64,000 nt of DNA from NCBI GenBank assembly GCA_040954595.2, contig CM082587.2, positions 11,098,001 to 11,162,000 on the forward strand, in the 5' to 3' direction. Shown here in pieces: positions 47,601-60,639 of the stretch. The DNA is from Balanoglossus misakiensis. Its lineage: Eukaryota; Hemichordata. The translations under genes and the position numbers were made by a program. Within the stretch, counting starts at the first letter, position 1. The number at the start of each line of letters is the position of its first letter. Below the pieces are notes generated by a model, which was given only the letters and a program-made list of their open reading frames with translations, searched no databases and had not been told where the DNA came from.

Positions 47601-50600
47601 CACGCAGGCTTCACTTACAAAAAGTGGAAAATATAATAGCTACATTGGTAGGCTGAAAGCTTACTTCCTGAGACTGTTTGTGCCCAGGACGGGTAAGACC
47701 GCTTATGAAGTGGTGACCTAAGACAGGCGACACTCAGGCTTCACTTACAAAAAGTGGAAAATATAATAGCTACATTGGTAGGCTGAAAGCTTACTTCCTG
47801 AGACTGTTTGTGCCAATAACGGGTAAGACCTCTTATGAAGTGGTGACCTAAGACAGGCGACACTCAGGCTTCACTTACAAAAAGTGGAAAATATAAATGC
47901 TACATTGGTAGGCTGAAAGCTTACTTCCTGAGACTGTTTGTGCCAATGACGGGTATGACCGTTTATGAAGTGGTGACCTAAGACAGGCGACACTCAGGCT
48001 TCACTTACAAAAAGTGGAAAATATAATAGCTACATTGGTAGGCTGAAAGCTTACTTCCTGAGACTGTTTGTGCCAATGATGGGTAAGACCTCTCATGAAG
48101 TGGTGACCTAAGACAGGCGACACTCAGGCTTCACTTACAAAAAGTGGAAAATATAATAGCTACATTGGTAGGCTGAAAGCTTACTTCCTGAGACTGTTTG
48201 TGCCAATGACGGGTAAGACCGCTTATGAAGTGGTGACCTAAGACAGGCGACAGTCAGGCTTCACTTACAAAAAGTGGAAAATATAATAGCTACATTGGTA
48301 GGCTGAAAGCTTACTTCCTGAGACTGTTTGTGCCAATGACGGGTATGACCTCTTATGAAGTGGTGACCTAAGACAGGCGACACTCAGGCTTCACTTACAA
48401 AAAGTGGAAAATATAATAGCTACATTGGTAGGCTGAAAGCTTACTTCCTGAGACTGTTTGTACCAATGACGGGTAAGACCGTTTATGAAGTGGTGACCTA
48501 AGACAGGCGACAGTCACGCTTCACTTACAAAAAGTGGAAAATATAATAGCTACATTGGTAGGCTGAAAGCTTACTTCCTGAGACTGTTTGTGCCCAGGAC
48601 GGGTAAGACCGCTTATGAAGTGGTGACCTAAGACAGGCGACACTCAGGCTTCACTTACAAAAAGTGGAAAATATAATAGCTACATTGGTAGGCTGAAAGC
48701 TTACTTCCTGAGACTGTTTGTGCCAATAACGGGTAAGACCTCTTATGAAGTGGTGACCTAAGACAGGCGACACTCAGGCTTCACTTACAAAAAGTGGAAA
48801 ATATAAATGCTACATTGGTAGGCTGAAAGCTTACTTCCTGAGACTGTTTGTGCCAATGACGGGTAAGACCTCTTATGAAGTGGTGACCTAAGACAGGCGA
48901 CACTCAGGCTTCACTTACAAAAAGTGGAAAATATAATAGCTACATTGGTAGGCTGAAAGCTAACTTCCTGAGACTGTTTGTGCCAATGACGGGTAAGACC
49001 TCTCATGAAGTGGTGACCTAAGACAGGCGACACTCAGGCTTCACTTACAAAAAGTGGAAAATATAATAGCTACATTGGTAGGCTGAAAGCTTACTTCCTG
49101 AGACTGTTTGTGCCAATGACGGGTAAGACCGCTTATGAAGTGGTGACCTAAGACAGGCGACAGTCAGGCTTCACTTACAAAAAGTGGAAAATATAATAGC
49201 TACATTGGTAGGCTGAAAGCTTACTTCCTGAGACTGTTTGTGCCAATGACGGGTATGACCTCTTATGAAGTGGTGACCTAAGACAGGCGACACTCAGGCT
49301 TCACTTACAAAAAGTGGAAAATATAATAGCTACATTGGTAGGCTGAAAGCTTACTTCCTGAGACTGTTTGTACCAATGACGGGTAAGACCGTTTATGAAG
49401 TGGTGACCTAAGACAGGCGACAGTCACGCTTCACTTACAAAAAGTGGAAAATATAATAGCTACATTGGTAGGCTGAAAGCTTACTTCCTGAGACTGTTTG
49501 TGCCCCGGACGGGTAAGACCGCTTATGAAGTGGTGACCTAAGACAGGCGACACTCAGGCTTCACTTACAAAAAGTGGAAAATATAATAGCTACATTGGTA
49601 GGCTGAAAGCTTACTTCCTGAGACTGTTTGTGCCAATAACGGGTAAGACCTCTTATGAAGTGGTGACCTAAGACAGGCGACACTCAGGCTTCACTTACAA
49701 AAAGTGGAAAATATAAATGCTACATTGGTAGGCTGAAAGCTTACTTCCTGAGACTGTTTGTGCCAATGACGGGTAAGACCTCTTATGAAGTGGTGACCTA
49801 AGACAGGCGACACTCAGGCTTCACTTACAAAAAGTGGAAAATATAATAGCTACATTGGTAGGCTGAAAGCTAACTTCCTGAGACTGTTTGTGCCAATGAC
49901 GGGTAAGACCGCTTATGAAGTGGTGACCTAAGACAGGCGACAGCCAGGCTTCACTTACAAAAAGTTGAAAATATAATAGCTACATTGGTAGGCTGAAAGC
50001 TTACTTCCTGAGACTGTTTGTGCCAATGACGGGTAAGACCGCTTATGAAATGTTGACCTAAGAAAGGCGACAGTCAGGCTTCACTTACAAAAAGTGGAAA
50101 ATATAATAGCTACATTGGTAGGCTGAAAGCTTACTTCCTGAGACTGTTTGTGGCAATGACGGGTAAGACCTCTTATGAAGTGGTGACCTAAGACAGGCGA
50201 CACTCAGGCTTCACTTACAAAAAGTGGAAAATATAATAGCTACATTGGTAGGCTGAAAGCTTACTTCCTGAGACTGTTTGTGCCAATGACGGGTAAGACC
50301 GTTTATGAAGTGGTGACCTAAGACAGGCGACACTCAGGCTTCACTTACAAAAAGTGGAAAATATAATAGCTACATTGGTAGGCTGAAAGCTTACTTCCTG
50401 AGACTGTTTGTGCCAATGACGGGTAAGACCTCTTATGAAGTGGTGACCTAAGACAGGCGACACTCAGGCTTCACTTACAAAAAGTGGAAAATATAATAGC
50501 TACATTGGTAGGCTGAAAGCTTACTTCCTGAGACTGTTTGTGCCAATGACGGGTAAGTCCGCTTATGAAGTGGTGACCTAAGACAGGCGACACGCAGGCT

Positions 50601-53600
50601 TCACTTACAAAAAGTGGAAAATATAATAGCTACATTGGTAGGCTGAAAGCTTACTTCCTGAGACTGTTTGTGCCAATGAAGGGTAAGACCGCTTATGAAG
50701 TGGTGACCTAAGACAGGCGACACTCAGGCTTCACTTACAAAAAGTGGAAAATACAATAGCTACATTGGTAGGCTGAAAGCTTACTTCCTGAGACTGTTTG
50801 TGCCAATGACGGGTAAGACCTCTTATGAAGTGGTGACCTAAGACAGGCGACACTCAGGCTTCACTTACAAAAAGTGGAAAATATAATAGCTACATTGGTA
50901 GGCTGAAAGCTTACTTCCTGAGACTGTTTGTGCCAATGACGGGTAAGACCGCTTATGAAGTGGTGACCTAAGACAGGCGACACGCAGGCTTCACTTACAA
51001 AAAGTGGAAAATATAATAGCTACATTGGTAGGCTGAAAGCTTACTTCCTGAGACTGTTTGTGCCCAGGACGGGTAAGACCGCTTATGAAGTGGTGACCTA
51101 AGACAGGCGACACTCAGGCTTCACTTACAAAAAGTGGAAAATATAATAGCTACATTGGTAGGCTGAAAGCTTACTTCCTGAGACTGTTTGTGCCAATAAC
51201 GGGTAAGACCTCTTATGAAGTGGTGACCTAAGACAGGCGACACTCAGGCTTCACTTACAAAAAGTGGAAAATATAAATGCTACATTGGTAGGCTGAAAGC
51301 TTACTTCCTGAGACTGTTTGTGCCAATGACGGGTATGACCGTTTATGAAGTGGTGACCTAAGACAGGCGACACTCAGGCTTCACTTACAAAAAGTGGAAA
51401 ATATAATAGCTACATTGGTAGGCTGAAAGCTTACTTCCTGAGACTGTTTGTGCCAATGATGGGTAAGACCTCTCATGAAGTGGTGACCTAAGACAGGCGA
51501 CACTCAGGCTTCACTTACAAAAAGTGGAAAATATAATAGCTACATTGGTAGGCTGAAAGCTTACTTCCTGAGACTGTTTGTGCCAATGACGGGTAAGACC
51601 GCTTATGAAGTGGTGACCTAAGACAGGCGACAGTCAGGCTTCACTTACAAAAAGTGGAAAATATAATAGCTACATTGGTAGGCTGAAAGCTTACTTCATG
51701 AGACTGTTTGTGCCAATGACGGGTATGACCTCTTATGAAGTGGTGACCTAAGACAGGCGACACTCAGGCTTCACTTACAAAAAGTGGAAAATATAATAGC
51801 TACATTGGTAGGCTGAAAGCTTACTTCCTGAGACTGTTTGTACCAATGACGGGTAAGACCGTTTATGAAGTGGTGACCTAAGACAGGCGACAGTCACGCT
51901 TCACTTACAAAAAGTGGAAAATATAATAGCTACATTGGTAGGCTGAAAGCTTACTTCCTGAGACTGTTTGTGCCCAGGACGGGTAAGACCGCTTATGAAG
52001 TGGTGACCTAAGACAGGCGACACTCAGGCTTCACTTACAAAAAGTGGAAAATATAATAGCTACATTGGTAGGCTGAAAGCTTACTTCCTGAGACTGTTTG
52101 TGCCAATAACGGGTAAGACCTCTTATGAAGTGGTGACCTAAGACAGGCGACACTCAGGCTTCACTTACAAAAAGTGGAAAATATAAATGCTTCATTGGTA
52201 GGCTGAAAGCTTACTTCCTGAGACTGTTTGTGCCAATGACGGGTAAGACCTCTTATGAAGTGGTGACCTAAGACAGGCGACACTCAGGCTTCACTTACAA
52301 AAAGTGGAAAATATAATAGCTACATTGGTAGGCTGAAAGCTTACTTCCTGAGACTGTTTGTGCCAATGACGGGTAAGACCGCTTATGAAGTGGTGACCTA
52401 AGACCTGGCGACACTCAGCTTCACTTACAAGAAGTGGAAAATATAATAGCTACATTGGTAGGCTGAAAGCTTACTTCCTGAGACTGTTTGTGCCAATGAC
52501 GGGTAAGACCGCTTATGAATTGGTGACCTAAGACAGGCCACAGTCAGGCTTCACTTACAAAAAGTGGAAAATATAATAGCTACATTGGTAGGCTGAAAGC
52601 TAACTTCCTGAGACTGTTTGTGCCAATGACGGGTAAGACCGCTTATGAAGTGGTGACCTAAGACAGGCGACAGTCAGGCTTCACTTACAAAAAGTTGAAA
52701 ATATAATAGCTACATTGGTAGGCTGAAAGCTTACTTCCTGAGACTGTTTGTGGCAATGACGGGTAAGACCTCTTATGAAGTGGTGACCTAAGACAGGCGA
52801 CACTCAGGCTTCACTTACAAAAAGTGGAAAATATAATAGCTACATTGGTAGGCTGAAAGCTTACTTCCTGAGACTGTGTGTGCCAATGACGGGTAAGACC
52901 GTTTATGAAGTGGTGACCTAAGACAGGCGACACTCAGGCTTCACTTACAAAAAGTGGAAAATATAATAGCTACATTGGTAGGCTGAAAGCTTACTTCCTG
53001 AGACTGTTTGTGCCAATGACGGGTAAGACCTCTTATGAAGTGGTGACCTAAGACAGGCGACACTCAGGCTTCACTTACAAAAAGTGGAAAATATAATAGC
53101 TACATTGGTAGGCTGAAAGCTTACTTCCTGAGACTGTTTGTGCCAATGACGGGTAAGTCCGCTTATGAAGTGGTGACCTAAGACAGGCGACAGTCAGGCT
53201 TCACTTACAAAAAGTGGAAAATATAATAGCTACATTGGTAGGCTGAAAGCTTACTTCCTGAGACTGTTTGTGCCAATGACGGGTATGACCTCTTATGAAG
53301 TGGTGACCTAAGACAGGCGACACTCAGGCTTCACTTACAAAAAGTGGAAAATATAATAGCTACATTGGTAGGCTGAAAGCTTACTTCCTGAGACTGTTTG
53401 TACCAATGACGGGTAATACCGTTTATGAAGTGGTGACCTAAGACAGGCGACAGTCACGCTTCACTTACAAAAAGTGGAAAATATAATAGCTACATTGGTA
53501 GGCTGAAAGCTTACTTCCTGAGACTGTTTGTGCCAATGACGGGTAAGACCGCTTATGAAGTGGGGACCTAAGACAGGCGACAGTCAGGCTTCACTTACAA

Positions 53601-56600
53601 AAAGTGGAAAATATAATAGCTACATTGGTAGGCTGAAAGCTTACTTCCTGAGACTGTTTGTGCCAATGACGGGTTAGACCGCTTATGAAGTGGTGACCTA
53701 AGACAGGCGACACTCAGGCTTCACTTACAAAAAGTGGAAAATATAATAGCTACATTGGTAGGCTGAAAGCTTACTTCCTGAGACTGTTTGTGCCAATGAC
53801 GGGTAAGACCGCTTATGAAGTGGTGACCTAAGACAGGCGACACTCAGGCTTCACTTACAAAAAGTGGAAAATACAATAGCTACATTGGTAGGCTGAAAGC
53901 TTACTTCCTGAGACTGTTTGTGCCAATAACGGGTAAGACCTCTTATGAAGTGGTGACCTAAGACAGGCGACACTCAGGCTTCACTTACAAAAAGTGGAAT
54001 ATATAAATGCTACATTGGTAGGCTGAAAGCTTACTTCCTGAGACTGTTTGTGCCAATGACGGGTAAGACCTCTTATGAAGTGGTGACCTAAGACAGGCGA
54101 CACTCAGGCTTCACTTACAAAAAGTGGAAAATATAATAGCTACATTGGTAGGCTGAAAGCTTACTTCCTGAGACTGTTTGTGCCAATGACGGGTAAGACC
54201 GCTTATGAAGTGGTGACCTAAGACAGGCGACACTCAGGCTTCACTTACAAAAAGTGGAAAATATAATAGCTACATTGGTAGGCTGAAAGCTTACTTCCTG
54301 AGACTGTTTGTACCAATGACGGGTAATACCGTTTATGAAGTGGTGACCTAAGACAGGCGACAGTCACGCTTCACTTACAAAAAGTGGAAAATATAATAGC
54401 TACATTGGTAGGCTGAAAGCTTACTTCCTGAGACTGTTTGTGCCAATAACGGGTAAGACCTCTTATGAAGTGGTGACCTAAGACAGGCGACACTCAGGCT
54501 TCACTTACAAAAAGTGGAAAATATAAATGCTACATTGGTAGGCTGAAAGCTAACTTCCTGAGACTGTTTGTGCCAATGACGGGTAAGACCGCTTATGAAG
54601 TGGTGACCTAAGACAGGCGACAGTCAGGCTTCACTTACAAAAAGTTGAAAATATAATAGCTACATTGGTAGGCTGAAAGCTTACTTCCTGAAACTGTTTG
54701 TGCCAATGACGGGTAAGACCGCTTATGAAATGGTGACCTAAGAAAGGCGACAGTCAGGCTTCACTTACAAAAAGTGGAAAATATAATAGCTACATTGGTA
54801 GGCTGAAAGCTTACTTCCTGAGACTGTTTGTGGCAATGACGGGTAAGACCTCTTATGAAGTGGTGACCTAAGACAGGCGACACTCAGGCTTCACTTACAA
54901 AAAGTGGAAAATATAATAGCTACATTGGTAGGCTGAAAGCTTACTTCCTGAGACTGTTTGTGCCAATGACGGGTAAGACCGTTTATGAAGTGGTGACCTA
55001 AGACAGGCGACACTCAGGCTTCACTTACAAAAAGTGGAAAATATAATAGCTACATTGGTAGGCTGAAAGCTTACTTCCTGAGACTGTTTGTGCCAATGAC
55101 GGGTAAGACCTTTTATGAAGTGGTGACCTAAGACAGGCGACACTCAGGCTTCACTTACAAAAAGTGGAAAATATAATAGCTACATTGGTAGGCTGAAAGC
55201 TTACTTCCTGAGACTGTTTGTGCCAATGACGGGTAAGTCCGCTTATGAAGTGGTGACCTAAGACAGGCGACAGTCAGGCTTCACTTACAAAAAGTGGAAA
55301 ATATAATAGCTACATTGGTAGGCTGAAAGCTTACTTCCTGAGACTGTTTGTGCCAATGACGGGTATGACCTCTTATGAAGTGGTGACCTAAGACAGGCGA
55401 CACTCAGGCTTCACTTACAAAAAGTGGAAAATATAATAGCTACATTGGTAGGCTGAAAGCTTACTTCCTGAGACTGTTTGTACCAATGACGGGTAATACC
55501 GTTTATGAAGTGGTGACCTAAGACAGGCGACAGTCACGCTTCACTTACAAAAAGTGGAAAATATAATAGCTACATTGGTAGGCTGAAAGCTTACTTCCTG
55601 AGACTGTTTGTGCCAATGACAGGTAAGACCGCTTATGAAGTGGGGACCTAAGACAGGCGACCGTCAGGCTTCACTTACAAAAAGTGGAAAATATAATAGC
55701 TACATTGGTAGGCTGAAAGCTTACTTCCTGAGACTGTTTGTGCCAATGACGGGTTAGACCGCTTATGAAGTGGTGACCTAAGACAGGCGACACTCAGGCT
55801 TCACTTACAAAAAGTGGAAAATATAATAGCTACATTGGTAGGCTGAAAGCTTACTTCCTGAGACTGTTTGTGCCAATGACGGGTAAGACCGCTTATGAAG
55901 TGGTGACCTAAGACAGGCGACACTCAGGCTTCACTTACAAAAAGTGGAAAATACAATAGCTACATTGGTAGGCTGAAAGCTTACTTCCTGAGACTGTTTG
56001 TGCCAATAACGGGTAAGACCTCTTATGAAGTGGTGACCTAAGACAGGCTACACTCAGGCTTCACTTACAAAAAGTGGAATATATAAATGCTACATTGGTA
56101 GGCTGAAAGCTTACTTCCTGAGACTGTTTGTGCCAATGACGGGTAAGACCTCTTATGAAGTGGTGACCTAAGACAGGCGACACTCAGGCTTCACTTACAA
56201 AAAGTGGAAAATATAATAGCTACATTGGTAGGCTGAAAGCTTACTTCCTGAGACTGTTTGTGCCAATGACGGGTAAGACCGCTTATGAAGTGGTGACCTA
56301 AGACAGGCGACACTCAGGCTTCATTTACAAAAAGTGGAAAATATAATAGCTACATTGGTAGGCTGAAAGCTTACTTCCTGAGACTGTTTGTGCCAATGAC
56401 GGGTAAGACCGCTTATGAAGTGGTGACTTAAGACAGGCGACAGTCAGGCTTCACTTACAAAAAGTGGAAAATATAATAGCTACATTGGTAGGCTGAAAGC
56501 TTACTTCCTGAGACTGTTTGTGCCAATGACGGGTATGACCTCTTATGAAGTGGTGACCTAAGACAGGCGACACTCAGGCTTCACTTACAAAAAGTGGAAA

Positions 56601-58440
56601 ATATAATAGCTACATTGGTAGGCTGAAAGCTTACTTCCTGAGACTGTTTGTACCAATGACGGGTAAGACCGTTTATGAAGTGGTGACCTAAGACAGGCGA
56701 CAGTCACGCTTCACTTACAAAAAGTGGAAAATATAATAGCTACATTGGTAGGCTGAAAGCTTACTTCCTGAGACTGTTTGTGCCCAGGACGGGTAAGACC
56801 GCTTATGAAGTAGTGACCTAAGACAGGCGACACTCAGGCTTCACTTACAAAAAGTGGAAAATATAATAGCTACATTGGTAGGCTGAAAGCTTACTTCCTG
56901 AGACTGTTTGTGCCAATAACGGGTAAGACCTCTTATGAAGTGGTGACCTAAGACAGGCGACACTCAGGCTTCACTTACAAAAAGTGGAAAATATAAATGC
57001 TACATTGGTAGGCTGAAAGCTTACTTCCTGAGACTGTTTGTGCCAATGACGGGTAAGACCTCTTATGAAGTGGTGACCTAAGACAGGCGACACTCAGGCT
57101 TCACTTACAAAAAGTGGAAAATATAATAGCTACATTGGTAGGCTGAAAGCTTACTTCCTGAGACTGTTTGTGCCAATGACGGGTAAGACCGCTTATGAAG
57201 TGGTGACCTAAGACAGGCGACACTCAGCTTCACTTACAAAAAGTGGAAAATATAATAGCTACATTGGTAGGCTGAAAGCTTACTTCCTGAGACTGTTTGT
57301 GCCAATGACGGGTAAGACCGCTTATGAAGTGGTGACCTAAGACAGGCGACACTCAGCTTCACTTACAAAAAGTGGAAAATAGCTACATTGGTAGGCTGAA
57401 AGCTTACTTCCTGAGACTGTTTGTGCCAATGACGGGTAAGACCGCTTATGAATTGGTGACCTAAGACAGGCGACACTCAGGCGTCACTTACAAAAAGTGG
57501 AAAATATAATAGCTACATTGGTTGGCTGAAAGCTTACTTCCTGAGACTGTTTGTGCCAATGACGGGTAAGACATCTTATGAAGTGGTGACCTAAGACAGG
57601 CGACACTCAGGCTTCACTTACAAAAAGTGGAAACTATAATAGCTACATTGGTAGGCTGAAAGCTTACTTCCTGAGACTGTTTGTGCCAATGACGGGTAAG
57701 ACCGCTTATGAAGTGGGGACCTAAGACAGGCGACAGTCAGGCTTCACTTACAAAAAGTGGAAAATATAATAGCTAAATTGGTAGGCTGAAAGATTACTTC
57801 CTGAGACTGTTTGTGCCAATGACGGGTAAGACCGCTTATGAAGTGGTGACCTAAGACAGGCGACACTCAGGCTTCACTTACAAAAAGTGGAAAATATAAT
57901 AGCTACATTGGTAGGCTGAAAGATTACTTCCTGAGACTGTTTGTGCCAATGACGGGTAAGACCGCGCTTATGAAGTGGTGACCTAAGACAGGTGACACTC
58001 AGGCTTCACTTACAAAAAGTGTAAAATATAATAGCTACATTGGTAGGCTGAAAGCTTACTTCCTGAGACTGTTTGTGCCAATGACGGGTAAGACCGTTTA
58101 TGAAGTGGTGATCTAAGACAGGCGACAGTCAGGCTTCACTTACAAAAAGTGGAAAATATGATAGCTACATTGGTAGGCTGAAAGCTTACTTCCTGAGACT
58201 GTTTGTGCCCAGGACGGGTAAGACCGCTTATGAAGTGGTGACCTAAGACAGGCGACACTCAGGCTTCACTTACAAAAAGTGGAAAATATAATAGCTACAT
58301 TGGTAGGCTGAAAGCTTACTTCCTGAGACTGTTTGTGCCAATAACGGGTAAGACCTCTTATGAAGTGGTGACCTAAGACAGGCGACACACAGGCTTCACT
58401 TACAAAAAGTGGAAAATATAAATGCTACATTGGTAGGCTG
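35640..58440 (+). repeat. 11.4-kb tandem super-repeat (88 and 85 monomers)
   Basis: Copy A is about 35640-47075, copy B about 47075-58120, and a third begins at 58120 and can be followed to about 58440. Marker offsets are 11435 bp (35.7-39.3 kb), 11305 bp (39.7-41.1 kb), 11565 bp (42.0-44.5 kb) and 11045 bp (45.4-47.4 kb). The steps are whole monomers: losses of 1 and 4, gain of 2. Rare events shared by both copies include AGACCTGGCGAC (41098, 52403), loss of 5 bp giving GGAAAATAGCTAC (46329, 57374), and ACCGCGCTTA (46916, 57961). I saw roughly a dozen substitutions between copies. Confidence 0.85.
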
Positions 58441-60639
58441 AAAGCTTACTTCCTGAGACTGTTTGTGCCAATGACGGGTAAGACCGTTTATGAAGTGGTG
58501 ACCTAAGACAGGCGACACTCAGGCTTCACTTACAAAAAGTGGAAAATATAATAGCTACATTGGTAGGCTGAAAGCTTACTTCCTGAGTCTGTTTGTGCCA
58601 ATGATGGGTAAGACCTCTCATGAAGTGGTGCCCTAAGACAGGCGACACTCAGGCTTCACTTACAAAAAGTGGAAAATATAATAGCTACATTGGTAGGCTG
58701 AAAGCTTACTTCCTGAGACTGTTTGTGCCCAGGACGGGTAAGACCGCTTATGAAGTAGTGACCTAAGACAGGCGACACTCAGGCTTCACTTACAAAAAGT
58801 GGAAAATATAATAGCTACATTGGTAGGCTGAAAGCTTACTTCCTGAGACTGTTTGTGCCAATAACGGGTAAGACCTCTTATGAAGTGGTGACCTAAGACA
58901 GGCGACACTCAGGCTTCACTTACAAAAAGTGGAAAATATAAATGCTACATTGGTAGGCTGAAAGCTTACTTCCTGAGACTGTTTGTGCCAATGACGGGTA
59001 AGACCTCTTATGAAGTGGTGACCTAAGACAGGCGACACTCAGGCTTCACTTACAAAAAGTGGAAAATATAATAGCTACATTGGTAGGCTGAAAGCTTACT
59101 TCCTGTCTGTTTGTGCCAATGACGGGTAAGACCGCTTATGAAGTGGTGACCTAAGACAGGCGACACTCAGCTTCACTTACAAAAAGTGGAAAATATAATA
59201 GCTACATTGGTAGGCTGAAAGCTTACTTCCTGAGACTGTTTGTGCCAATGACGGGTAAGACCGCTTATGAATTGGTGACCTAAGACAGGCGACACTCAGG
59301 CGTCACTTACAAAAAGTGGAAAATATAATAGCTACATTGGTTGGCTGAAAGTTTACTTCCTGAGACTGTTGTGCCAATGACGGGTAAGACCGCTTATGAA
59401 GTGGTGACCTAAGACAGGCGACAGTCAGGCTTCACTTACAAAAAGTGGAAAATATGATAGCTACATTGGTAGGCTGAAAGCTTACTTCCTGAGACTGTTT
59501 GTGCCAATGACGGGTAAGACATCTTATGAAGTGGTGACCTAAGACAGGCGACACTCAGGCTTCACTTACAAAAAGTGGATACTATAATAGCTACATTGGT
59601 AGGCTGAAAGCTTACTTCCTGAGACTGTTTGTGCAAATGACGGGTAAGACCGCTTATGAAGTGGGGACCTAAGACAGGCGACAGTCAGGCTTCACTTACA
59701 AAAAGTGGAAAATATAATAGCTACATTGGTAGGCTGAAAGATTACTTCCTGAGACTGTTTGTGCCAATGACGGGTAAGACCGCTTATGAAGTGGTGACCT
59801 AAGACAGGCGACACTCAGGCTTCACTTACAAAAAGTACAAAATATAATAGCTACATTGGTAGGCTGAAAGATTACTTCCTGAGACTGTTTGTGCCAATGA
59901 CGGGTAAGACCGCGCTTATGAAGTGGTGACCTAAGACAGGTGACACTCAGGCTTCACTTACAAAAAGTGTAAAATATAATAGCTACATTGGTAGGCTGAA
60001 AGCTTACTTCCTGAGACTGTTTGTGCCAATGACGGGTAAGACCGTTTATGAAGTGGTGATCTAAGACAGGCGACAGTCAGGCTTCACTTACAAAAAGTGG
60101 AAAATATAATAGCTACATTGGTAGGCTGAAAGCTTATTTCCTGAGACTGTTTGTGCCAATGACGGGTAAGACCGCTTATGAAGTGGTGACCTAAGACAGG
60201 CGACAGTCAGGCTTCACTTACAAAAAGTGGAAAATATAATAGCTACATTGGTAGGCTGAAAGCTTACTTCCTGAGACTGTTTGTGCCAATAACGGGTAAG
60301 ACCTCTTATGAAGTGGTGACCTAAGACAGGCGACACTCAGGCTTCACTTACAAAAAGTGGAAAATATAATAGCTACATTGGTAGGCTGAAAGCTTACTTC
60401 CTGAGACTGTTTGTGCCAATGACGGGTAAGACCGCTTATGAAGTGGTGACCTAAGACAGGCGACACTCAGGCTTCACTTACAAAAAGTGGAAAATATAAT
60501 AGCTACATTGGTAGGCTGAAAGCTTACTTCCTGAGACTGTTTGTGCCAATAACGGGTAAGACCTCTTATGAAGTGGTGACCTAAGACAGGCGACACTCAG
60601 GCTTCAGTTACAAAAAGTGGAAAATATAATAGCTACATC

